This document shows positions 48,201 to 57,100 of a stretch of 64,000 nucleotides of DNA, one piece after another; within the stretch, counting starts at the first letter, position 1; the number at the start of each line of letters is the position of its first letter. The notes below the pieces were generated by a model. That model made no database searches, was not told the origin of the DNA, and saw nothing but the letters and a program-made list of their open reading frames with translations. A program made the translations under genes and the position numbers. This stretch comes from Yamagishiella unicocca (lineage: Eukaryota; Chlorophyta; Chlorophyceae; Chlamydomonadales; Volvocaceae). The stretch lies in the NCBI GenBank assembly GCA_003116995.1, contig BDSL01000003.1:2418001-2482000 (forward strand). Reading direction: 5' to 3'.

Positions 48201-50382
48201 CCCATGGGTGAGGGGTGGCATGAAAACCGATTATGCGACATGGATATGATAGCTGGCGTGTTGTCTTCGGATGCCTATTTGGGTGAGGGGTTCGAGGAAA
48301 AACCGTGGATGCCAGGAAAACCGTTTAGAACAGACGAGGTGAGGGGTGGGGTGAGGGGGTGGCGCGCTGGGGAGCGGGGTGGCGAGGACACCCGGTTACA
48401 CGACAGAAGAGACGGAGGACAGAAACCAGCCGGCGAGCAGCTTCTAGGTATGCGCGGGGAGGCCGACTACAGGGGGTTCTGGTAGTAGCCGTATGGCGTG
48501 ATCGAGGCTGCGCGGGGGGGATGGCCCCCACGGTGGTGCTGTCGTTGGGATGGGCCGGCTGGTGGAACTGGGGAACCCTGCGCAGCTGGCAGTGATTCCG
48601 CACCCCCCTAGCCCTCCGCCATCTTCACCTTGGTTTGTCGGCTTTGTCGGCCGTGGATTCGCGGGTTCTCCTTAAACCCCCTAGCTCTGGCCCCTCACCC
48701 GCCGCGCCGCCTCCGCTCCCCTCCCCTCCCCTCGCGCGGCAGGTCTTTCGTCCTGGAGACGGCACGGCAGTCGGGCGTGCCAAGCATCACCAACTTGCCG
48801 CCACCGCCGCCGCCACCGCCACCACAGCCGCGGACCGCCTCCAGCCCGACCTTCGCGAGCGCCGTCGCCCTGCCCTCGTCGTACACATCCTCGGGCGTGT
48901 CGATGGCGGCGGCCACGGCGGCCGCCGCCCTGGTGGTGTCGCAGCCCACCTGCGCGATGGGGCTGTCCGCGCCCTTCAAGGTCGTGTCCATCCGCTCCGA
49001 CGCCGCCGCCGCGTCGAGTGCCGTACAGGAGCTCCCGCGCGATGCCAAGGACGCCAAAGAGCCGGCGGCCGGCAACCCGTTGTCGCTGCTCTTCTGCTGC
49101 GACCCACGGGTCATGAGCACCCTGCAGGCCGCAAGCGACGCGCCGTCCGTCGCGCCTATCCCCCTTTCCACGACTGCGGGAGCTGCCAGTGCGCAGCGGT
49201 GTTCTCTGGACGCGCAGTGGGGCTTGGTGGACTGCGGCATCGTGCTGATGACGCCGCTGCATGTGGCGCTGGCGCTGGGGGACGAGGGACGCATAGCGGC
49301 GCACATCTTTGCGACCTACCCCGAGGTGGGTCGGTGGGTCCGTCGGTGGGAGTCCGTCCGTCGGCGGAGGGGTCGCGGGGAAGGAGGAGGAGGAGGAGCA
49401 AGGGGTGCCGTGTGTTGTCCTCCTGGGCGCGTCAAGTGGTGGCCAGGCAAAACCTTTTACCTCCCATGCCAGGGCTGGGTGCTGGAGGGAGGACTGCAAC
49501 TGCAACTGCAACTGCAACTGCAACTGGTTTCATCTACCGGTGCCGGTCTCTGGCCACGTGCGCGTTGCCTGTCGTACTGTGCGGCATGCTCCGCCTCGGC
49601 CCCGCGACTCGACGTCTTGTGTGTGGCGCCAATCCACGAGATCGTCGCTCGGTGGCCTCTTGCCGGTTGTGCTGCCCAACGGACTGGACAGCCCGTCCCT
49701 CCCACCCAATCTTAACCCAATCTTGACCCAATCTTGAACCAAACCCAATCCCACCCCTGCTGCATCTCCGTCTTCCCCTGGTGGGTTTGTCATGCAGGCT
49801 TACGAGCTGTGGCACGCCAGCCAGACGCAGTGGTTGGCGGCGTCACACGGACCCTCCACTCTCGACTCTTACACGTGCGCCAGCCCCTTTGTCACTCCGC
49901 CTGCTTATGGCGCCGCCAGCTCATCCTTCGCCGCCAGCAACACGGGGCTCGCGGGCCAGATGGTGCCCTCCGCTATCGGGCTGCGCCGCGGCGACAGCGC
50001 CACACGCGCATCCCATCCTCAGCACCGCCTGTGCAGCGGCGCCGGCGGCATCAGCGGCCTGTGGGGCTCCGCACTGCAGGGCGACAAGTTGCAGCAGCGC
50101 ACGTCCTCCCGGGTCCATGGGCTGCTGGATAGCGGAGTCAGCGGAGACGGCTTTGGCGGCTTCGGAGGTGGCGGCGGCGGTCGTGGCGGCGGCGGCGGCG
50201 GCGAAGTGAACTTGCCGCTGCGAGGTGGGCTGGTGGCGATTCCGGACGAGGAGCAGGAGCTGGAGGTGCGGACGCTGTCTCTGTCGGAGTTGGCGTTCCT
50301 GGAGGGGCTTAGGTGGGTGCATCAGGGAGGCGCTGAGGAGCAGGATTTGCAGCGCGGCGCGCTGCGGGTGACGCGAGTGTGA
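36286..50382 (+). CDS. large multi-span membrane protein with duplicated membrane module and ankyrin-like C-terminus
   Basis: Exons: 36286-36554, 36751-36963, 37071-37191, 37408-37497, 37988-38389, 38715-39097, 39519-39810, 40138-40241, 40852-41674, 42194-42583, 42980-43054, 43907-44065, 44703-45296, 45685-46083, 46528-47073, 47700-48094, 48743-49325, 49798-50382; 2,140 codons in frame. Hydrophobic spans: exon 2 (VVQVFLALSVSTVAL), exon 5 (VVILVSLAWQCWLLVFTAML), exon 10 (two), exon 11, exon 12. Both membrane blocks end in the same signature, LQARHVTSYLRRLPP and IQARHVAAFRLGQLAP, which suggests an internal duplication. Exons 8-9 (SARKGSLIVHLDLVY) and 14 (VVLRHVSPASM) recall the C-terminal region of long plant SBP/SPL proteins. 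Ankyrin-like helices: LLHAAVKSGCPNM and TPLHVALALGDEGRI. No SBP zinc domain is present. Function unknown. Boundaries of exons 3 and 7 are the least certain. Confidence 0.75.
39811..39935 (+). repeat. about 31-bp minisatellite at the 5' end of intron 7 of the membrane gene
   Basis: CTGAACTGAGCAGGGGGGGC plus CCAGCAGAG, about three full copies, starting within 20 bases of the donor at 39811. Confidence 0.85.
40585..40676 (+). repeat. 14-bp minisatellite (ACTCTCCTACCCGT) in intron 8
   Basis: About six to seven copies with single-base variants. Confidence 0.9.
41797..41848 (+). repeat. intronic repeat family R2 copy 3
   Basis: GTCGGCCGTGGATTCGCGG, then ATTCTCTTATCAAACCCCCC, in intron 9 of the membrane gene, in gene-sense orientation. 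Confidence 0.85.
42872..42920 (+). repeat. intronic repeat family T near the acceptor of intron 10
   Basis: CAGCTATGCTACCCATGTCG, then TGTAACCGGGTCTCTATGCC and a C run. The acceptor is at 42979. Its reverse complement matches 5366-5410. Confidence 0.85.
43269..43336 (+). repeat. 33-bp direct duplication in intron 11
   Basis: CGAGCAGCCCCTGCTGTGTT plus GCACGAACG occurs twice in succession. Confidence 0.85.
43370..43418 (+). repeat. intronic repeat family R1 copy
   Basis: TTTCGAGGAAGACCCGTGGA, then TGCCAGAGACAACCGTTTAG and AACAGAC, in intron 11. Confidence 0.85.
43846..43880 (-). repeat. inverted partner of R1 near the acceptor of intron 11
   Basis: TAAACGGTTTTCCTTTCGTA then CACGGG. Its reverse complement (CCCGTGTACGAAAGG, AAAACCGTTTA) resembles the R1 copy at 43370, so this intron has R1-like sequence at both ends in opposite orientation. 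Confidence 0.55.
44086..44202 (+). repeat. two intronic repeat family R1 copies at the start of intron 12
   Basis: 44086-44136: GGTTCAAGGGAGACCCGTGG, ATGCCCGAAAAAACCGTTTA, GAACAGAC. 44173-44202: GTTCGAGGGAAACCCGTGG, ATGTCCG. The first lies 20 bases after the donor at 44066. Confidence 0.85.
44318..44350 (+). repeat. diverged intronic repeat family R1 copy
   Basis: CTGCGAGGAGGACCCGTGGA, then TGCGAGAA, in intron 12. Confidence 0.65.
44591..44702 (+). repeat. two intronic repeat family T copies before the acceptor of intron 12
   Basis: 44591-44632: TTCGCGTACACGGTTTTTAC, GCCACCCCCC. 44648-44702: CTACACTTCCCATGTCGAGT, AACCGG, then C-rich sequence to the acceptor CAG at 44702. Confidence 0.75.
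45493..45655 (+). repeat. degenerate AACCCAATCCC-type tandem repeat in intron 13
   Basis: Imperfect 11-12 base units (CCCAATCCC, CCCATTCCC, AACCCTATCC) fill the 3' half of the intron. A similar short tract occurs at 49708-49752. Confidence 0.8.
46256..46516 (+). repeat. about 260-bp (CAC/ACC)n tract in intron 14
   Basis: Nearly perfect CAC triplets, with AAC and CGC variants at the ends. It is open in three frames but lies between the donor at 46084 and the acceptor at 46527. Confidence 0.95.
47074..47218 (+). repeat. (GGGGT)n pentanucleotide array starting at the donor of intron 15
   Basis: About 29 copies of GTGGG/GGGGT with one shortened unit. Exon 15 ends at 47073, so the first unit is the splice donor and the array offers many identical GT donors. 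Confidence 0.95.
48104..48180 (+). repeat. 19-bp minisatellite at the 5' end of intron 16
   Basis: Four copies of GATCCGGGTGGAGCGGCTG. Confidence 0.95.
48211..48252 (-). repeat. intronic repeat family T, reverse orientation
   Basis: GGTGGCATGAAAACCGATTA, then TGCGACATGGATATGATAGC. Same arrangement as 5366-5410. A second partial copy (CCCGGTTACACGACAG) lies at 48390-48405. Confidence 0.75.
48288..48338 (+). repeat. intronic repeat family R1 copy
   Basis: GGTTCGAGGAAAAACCGTGG, ATGCCAGGAAAACCGTTTAG, AACAGAC, in intron 16. Confidence 0.85.
48632..48682 (+). repeat. intronic repeat family R2 copy 4
   Basis: GTCGGCCGTGGATTCGCGGG, TTCTCCTTAAACCCCC, at the 3' end of intron 16 (acceptor 48742), gene-sense orientation. 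Confidence 0.85.
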
Positions 50383-50706
50383 GGGCTGTGTCGCCCCGAG
50401 TGCATGGCACAGTTGTACGTGATCAAAGAACAGCGTGGGAGCTGGCGCTGGGAAGAGGGCAGGGGTTCGGTCGTGGAACTCAGCCTCTATGGCTCGGCAG
50501 GGCTGCTCCGTAGCCGCCAAGGCGGTTGTATACCGGTATTTATTTGTTGTCAATAAAATATGTGCGGCGCGGGATCTGCTGCTGGTGGCTCTCCTAGCCA
50601 CGTCGGATGTTGCGAACAGCAGCCCACCGTCGGTTGCGCTGTGACAATTTTTAGCCTTCAGCCCGTGCTGAAGGGCGGTGAGCGAGAATGTATCGCCTCC
50701 CCTGTC

Positions 50707-50711
50707 TTACA
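50707..50711 (-). terminator. TGTAA poly(A) motif of the Sfi1-like gene (minus strand)
   Basis: TTACA on the + strand, about 475 bases downstream of the minus-strand stop at 51186. Confidence 0.4.
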
Positions 50712-51054
50712 GAGTAAGCATTGCATTCAGGTTGCGGTTTAAAGTCGCGTATGCGCCTAGCAATTGCATTTTGCGCGTTAATATACGTATGGGCGGGTCC
50801 TGGCTTGTCCAGCTGTCATCTCAAGGTCCGGTCCATCAATCCATGCGTTGCGGCGTATGGACTGCGATGTCATTAGTACGAAAGTCTTCAGTGGTGAGTC
50901 CATGAAATGCGTCTATCTACCCGTTACTAAAGCCGTATTCCATTTGACGCCAATGCGACGGGAGTATGTTCGAGAGTACCAGCAGAAAAAGCGTATCTTT
51001 GCGCTCGCCATGCGAGATGCCCATTTGATCCGAGTAGTCGCCCGTGCACGGTTC

Positions 51055-51059
51055 TGTAA
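51055..51059 (+). terminator. TGTAA poly(A) motif of the membrane/ankyrin gene
   Basis: First TGTAA on the + strand after the stop at 50382, about 670 bases downstream. Confidence 0.4.
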
Positions 51060-51185
51060 CAGTCCTTGCACCTCCTCCACGGCCCCTCACACTAATGCCG
51101 GGGAAAGCTGTCCCCTACCGGCACTCCCCCCGCCATACTTCGCAAATGCCCACCACCACCACCACCACACCACACGCGGTGCGCG

Positions 51186-54100
51186 TCACCCCCGCTGGTC
51201 TGCCGACTGCCACCTATCCCCGCGGAGCCTCAGCACCCCGGGGTTGCCCGGGAGCGCCACGTAACGCTTGTACGGCACACCGTCATCGCTGGCCACCGGA
51301 GAAGCAATGTAGTCACCCATCGGCGGCCACTCGCCTTCGTCCTCCTCGTCGTCGTTGGCCCGCAACGGCACACCGTCGTTGCGCGCTGTGGGCAGCTCAG
51401 AGTGGGGGCTGTGATCCCAGACGGCGACACCGGCTGCCGTCCCGGCATCGCCCTCGAGTCTCGCCGTCGCCTCCAGGTAGTGCGGGTGACGCGCCGTTGG
51501 CGGCGGCGGCGGCGGCGGTTGCAGTAGCTGCCCCCTGCCTCCTTGGCCCCGTCCTCTTTGCCCCTGCCCCTGGCCAACATGGCCCGAGACTCCGTCGTCG
51601 TAGGCATGCAGGTGGCCATGCGCCTGCTCGTCGTACACTTGGCTCGCGTGCGCACGTGGTCCGTCGTACCCGTGCGCGCGCTCGTAAGCCCGATTGCCTG
51701 CCGCCGCCGCCGCCACCGGCGTTGCTGCGTCGCCGTCGGCGGGGCTGGCTCGTGGTCGCCCCAGGCGCGGCGTGGGCCCTGTGCAGCGAGCGCGGGAGTG
51801 GTCAGGCACCCTACAGTGGTCAGCCACCCCACAGCCGTGCGACAGTCGCGCGTCCTAACGCTAACCCCGAGTAAGGCAAGGCGTTGCCGGCACGTGTTTC
51901 TGCAAGCGAGGCCATGTACCTGTCCTTTGAGTGTTTCGGCCGCCCAGGCGGTCACGTCCAGGTTATACGCAGGCAAGACGTCGGGCTGGAGCTGCTTGGA
52001 GCCACGCACGCCCTCAATTTGGGGCTCGCTTTCCCCATGCCCGGGCCCCCCTCACCGGTGTCCATCCCCTCCAGCGACAACGCGCGCGGACGCAGCGACG
52101 GCGAACCCACGGCCGACGGTGCCGCCAGGGTAGCATGGCTTAGCTCCCGCGCTGCGCCCGCCATCGGACTGATCCCGCTCCCGAGCGCCCTTCGCGCCGC
52201 TGCACCCTGCGCCGAGGCGTTGGACCGGGAAGACGGCCCCGCAGTGCCCCTGGCCGCGCCAGCGCCTGGAGCTGCCTCCGGCACTTCTTCGCCGAGGGCT
52301 TCGACCACCGCGCCGCCGCCGCTGGAACGTCCCTGCCTCCCGCCGGTGCCGGGCGGCCTGCCGCGGCCCGCCGGCGTGAGGAACTGCTCCGTGTACCACG
52401 CCACGTCCGACTCCAGCAGCTCTATCAGCACATCCGGGGCAAGCTCTGCCAGGACCTCCCGGCTAGCCAGAGGGTCAGAGGCGGCGCTGCTGTCAGGCCC
52501 CTGCACCTCGATGAGCCCATGCGCCAGCCGAGTCGCCTGCACGCTGGGCGGCGTGTTCAAGGCGCCCGCGCCACCGGACCGGCGAGCGGCGGAGGCGGAG
52601 GCTCCGCCGCCGGCGCCGCTTTCCGGGGCCGCGGCGGAGGCGGAGCGCTGCGCGCTCCGGATCGCCGCCTCGGACGCGTTGGAGGCGGGGGTGGGGTCGC
52701 TGGAAGCGTGTGTGAGCCCCAGCGGGAGGCTGAAGACGCTCCGCCGCGTGGCGCTGTTAGGCCGGCTGTGCTGGCCGGCCCCTCCCGTGCCAGTGCCAGG
52801 CGCGCGAAGGCGGGCCCCCAGCGGCGTCAAGTCGGTGCTGTGGCTCATCTCAGCCGCGGGATCAAAGTCTATGATCCGGCTGCAGCTCGCCGGCAACTCC
52901 GCCAGCTCCGGGCCCGCCGCGACGGCGCCGGCGGTGCTCGCGACCCGTGGGTCCATGCCCGGGTGCGGCCGCTGTAGGCGGGTGCCGTCTGGTGCGGCGA
53001 GCCTCGTCGAGCCGCTGGTCCTAGGGAAGATCAGCTTGGGGGTCGGAGGCGCGGCTTTGCTGGATGCCAATGCGGCAGCGGCTGCGTCAGCTGGGTTGCT
53101 GCCGCCGGCGGCGGCGTCGGAGGCCACCAGCGCCCGCCACGCGTGCAGGGCTGGCGCCAGGTAGCGGTGCCTGGCGATCATGTCGGCGGCGTCGCGGAGG
53201 GCGGCCTCGTGCAGCAGCTCGTCCAGCAGCGCCTGGCGCAGCACCTGCTGCCGCGACATGGTCTGGCAGCAGGGGAGGGGGCCGCGGGGGAGGGGCCCGC
53301 AGGGGAGTGCGGGGGTAAGCGACCAGTGCGGCGGCGGGGGGCGGTAAGGACACCGCCAACATGACACGGCGGTCGACGAGGGGTCCGCAGTAGGGCGCCC
53401 GTCCCAGGCGTGGGGCATGTGGTGACGGCGACCAGTGCTCGGAGGCTGAGCGGTTGGGGGAGCGCACGGACCCTGCCTTCGTCCCTTGCAGCAAACTCCT
53501 GCTACACCCCATGCACAAATCCGGACCTAGCCCAACGACTACGCACGCCAGTGCCCCCCCGGGCTGCAACAATAGAGCCCATGAATACCTGCACTCCGCA
53601 CCCCGTTCCCCGCCCAACACCGCACCCCGTTCTCCGGCCCAACCTGGCGCTCGGCCATCCGACCGCTCCGCTCCCGGGCTCCCCTCGCCACGTCTCCTTC
53701 CCCTCCTCTCTTCCCGCCCACCCCGCCTCAGCACAGCCAGCTCACCTGTACGGCGCGGTCCGCCAGGAGGAGCCACGACCGGAAGCAGTGCCGCAGCCGC
53801 AGCACCCGGTGCACGTCGCGCGCGTAGGCCATGTGCCACGACTCCCTCAGCGCCGCATCCACCTCCGCTACATGCGGGTCCGCGGGGCCCCCCACCTGGA
53901 ACCCCATTCCCGCACCGCCCGGGGAGCCTCGCGGGCCGGCGGAGTGCTGGCCCTGCTCGGCCGGCTCCTGTGCAGCGGCGCTGAGGGCCCACTGACCCCG
54001 GTCGTCAACCACCTCCGTTCCGTGGTTGGAACCGCGTCCGCCGGCAGGGGTACCAGCAGCGCCTGTCGGTATCGGGGCCGCACCAGCCGCCCACGACCGG

Positions 54101-57100
54101 TCGGCTGCCAGCGCCACACCGCGCACGCCCAAACGGAGCTCTGGAGGGCCTGGTGCTGGGGTCCCAGAGGGTGCGCCGGCCGCCGCGGCGCTGTTATGAT
54201 GGGCAGCCCGAACAGCGCCGCCAGGGCCCAGCGAAGGCGACGCGTCTGCGCCGACGGCGCCCCAGCGCTGAGCAGCTGAGGCTGCCGCGCGGGCGAAGCC
54301 GGCGGCTGCGGCGAGGCTCCGCCATGCCGCCAGGCAAGCTCGTGCGGTGGCGGCGGCGCGGTGGCGCAACAGCACCCGCACGGAGGCTTGCTGGGCCCAG
54401 TGGGTGATCCAGCCCCGTAGGGCCCGGTTGGCAAGGGCGCGGGCGTAGCTCGCCGAAGCGACGCGGGCGGCGCGCAGCGCCGCTGCGCGGGTGTGGCGCC
54501 ATGCCAGCCACGCGAGCCGCAGCAGGCGTGACTGCCGGAGCCGTATGAGCGTGGTCCAGGCGGCTTGGCGGCGCGTCTGGGAGTGCGGCGAATGGGTGCG
54601 GGAGGCGGGGAGCTGTGAGCGCGCGATGGGTCAAACCCAGCGGGAGAATCGCGGAATGGATGCAAGAACCCTGTGGGCGGACTCCAGCTTGGCTGACCAC
54701 GGCGGTGTCTGCCCGCCACGAGCGACCCGACAGCCGCAACAACTCGGAGCAAGGCAGACGCTTGGCTGCGAGGACCTGATGTGGGTCGAGGTGAGGCCCC
54801 AGGCCACGCTGGCGCCTCCCCGCATGCGACCATGCTCACCACCAGCACCGAACCGCTCAGGGACACGGTTGCGCGCTTTCGGACACGTGTCATGGTCGCC
54901 CCGCACGCCCATCGCCCCTCACGCCCACCTGCAGCGCGCGTGCTAGGTTCCGCCAGGTGCGCAGTATCTTGAGCTGCAGCCGCTGCGCCCGGCTGCACGC
55001 CACGTAGGTGTACACCCGCCGCAGCAGCACCTGAGGTCCGGGCAGAGGCAGGGGGGTGCAGAGGAATGGGAGAGGGGAGAGAAACACACAGGTCATCACT
55101 GGATCGGTGAAGGGGGCAGAAAGGGGAGGGGTTAAGAGTACCCGCCAGGCAGATTGAGGCTGCCAAGGACCTGAGACAGGCAGGCAGGCAGGCATAGCTC
55201 AGGTCTGGAGCAATGTGAAGGAGGCGTGACGGCCGCCCGGGAAAGTCATACATGAAGCAGGTTGCAAGGTTGCCCACAACATCCCGAGCCCCTTAGTCGA
55301 CCCAGGGGACTGCCCGGACCCACCTGATGCTTCCAGACCGCAAACGTCCGCTGCGCTAGACGCAGTAGCGCAGGCGTTGCCGCGAGTCGAGGTGGTTGCT
55401 GCTGCAGCTGCGGCGGAGACGCCTGGGCCTCCCATGGCATGTGCTGCTTGTCAGCCGGCACTGCGGGTGGGAAGTGGGCCGATGAGGGGGGTGACTCGGA
55501 GGGTCTCAGGCAGGCGAAATGTGTTTGGATAGCGGGACAACAATAACATTGCAGTACATCTCATTTACCCCGTCATCTCCAAAAACGCGCCCCCCCCAGG
55601 CTCTACTCCTGGGTTTCGGCGGTGTGTACGATTCGCGGTCGGTGCCTCATGATTGCCTCATAACGCGGCAGCCCGCGCCTCCCAGTCCGGTTTGCGCACC
55701 CACCCTTGTATGCCTGGTCGTAGCCGTGCCAGCAGTCCTGTGCGCTGTCTGGCGGGGTCCGAAAGAAGCCTGCGCCTTGCTGCGGCTGCTCGAAGCTTTT
55801 GAATTGAGCTCGGCTGGGCCTGCGGACAGGGAACCCCGCATCAGGTGTTCACAAGAAATTATATGGAAAGCGACGGGAGAAAAAAGGAAAACCAAGCATC
55901 AGGCGCGTGAGATACGGTGCGACAGCACCGGCCGCCCCATAACGGGCGGGACACGACAGTAAGCTTCTGCTCAGGCTGTTGTGATACAAGCCGTCCTCAG
56001 CCGACCATAAACACAGCGGTCGGCTCCGCGCCCTCCCAGGAAACCTGCCACAGGCCTTACGATACGCACCCACCCACCGACCCAACCACCGTCGGCCCCA
56101 AACAGACAAACGGCTAACAAACAGCGGGGTTCGCGACCTACCCGCACTCCGGGTCGTCAGAGCCCAAGTCGCCCAGCATGCAGTGGTCCAGGAAGATGTT
56201 GACCGCCTCCGTGCGCGGCGTCACGTCCGGTACCCCGGGGGCGGCGCCGCCGCTGTGCGTGGGCAACGTGGCTCCGCCGGCTGTTCCCCCTGGCAGCTGC
56301 ACACCACCCGGGCCTCCTCCCGCCGCCTCCGTCGCCGACGGCCGAACGTCGGACACTGGCTGACCGGGGGGGTACCCTTGCCCCGGCTGCGGCGCTGCAC
56401 CTTCCCTAACACCCCCACCCCCACCACCGCCACCAGCGCGCCACGCCACTCCGTTGGTGCGCAGGTCCTGAGTGTGACTGCAGCTGCGGCTCACCGCGTC
56501 TGTAGTGCCAGAGCCGCCGGCCTGGAGTCCGTCCGCCACCACCGCGCCGCACGCAGCTTGTGCGGGGAGTCCTCCTGCCATCGAGGCTGCGCCCGCCGAC
56601 GCTGACGGCGCCTGCCGACCGCCCCTATTCAACGGCGAGACGCCCAGCTGCTCAGCTTCGAGCAGCAGCCGCCCGGCGATGGCACTGGCGAAGGCGTCAA
56701 ACTTTGAGTAGTGCACCGCGGCGGCGTCCTGCTGGCGCTGCGGCCTGTCACCGCCCCCCTTGCCCGCGCGGCTAGGCTGGACGTTCGGTGGACGGACAGC
56801 TCGCTGCTGCGGCGCCTGCTGCGGCCTAGCGCCCCTGGACAGGGGTCCGGTTGCCGCCCTAGCTGCGGCCCCTGCTGACGCTGCTCGCTGGGCCGGTGGG
56901 GCAGAGCCCTTGCGCGGCTGCCCGACAGGAGTCCGCGCATCGGGGGCATCCCCATGCGAAGCCCGCGCCGGCCGCTGCTGGTGCTGCCCGCCGCTGCCAT
57001 CTGTCTTCTGCATCTGCTCCCGCGCGCGGCCACGAGCTTGCGACGCAACCGGCTGCGGCTGTGGCTGCTTGCCGTACTGACCCTGCTGTGAGCGGCTCTG

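Larger units (their letters stand above)
50383..51185. other. convergent 3' regions of the membrane gene (+) and the Sfi1-like gene (-)
   Basis: Only 803 bases separate the two stops. The + strand poly(A) motif (51055) lies to the right of the minus-strand motif (50707), so the two 3' UTRs are predicted to overlap over roughly 350 bases. No exon is seen between them. Confidence 0.55.
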
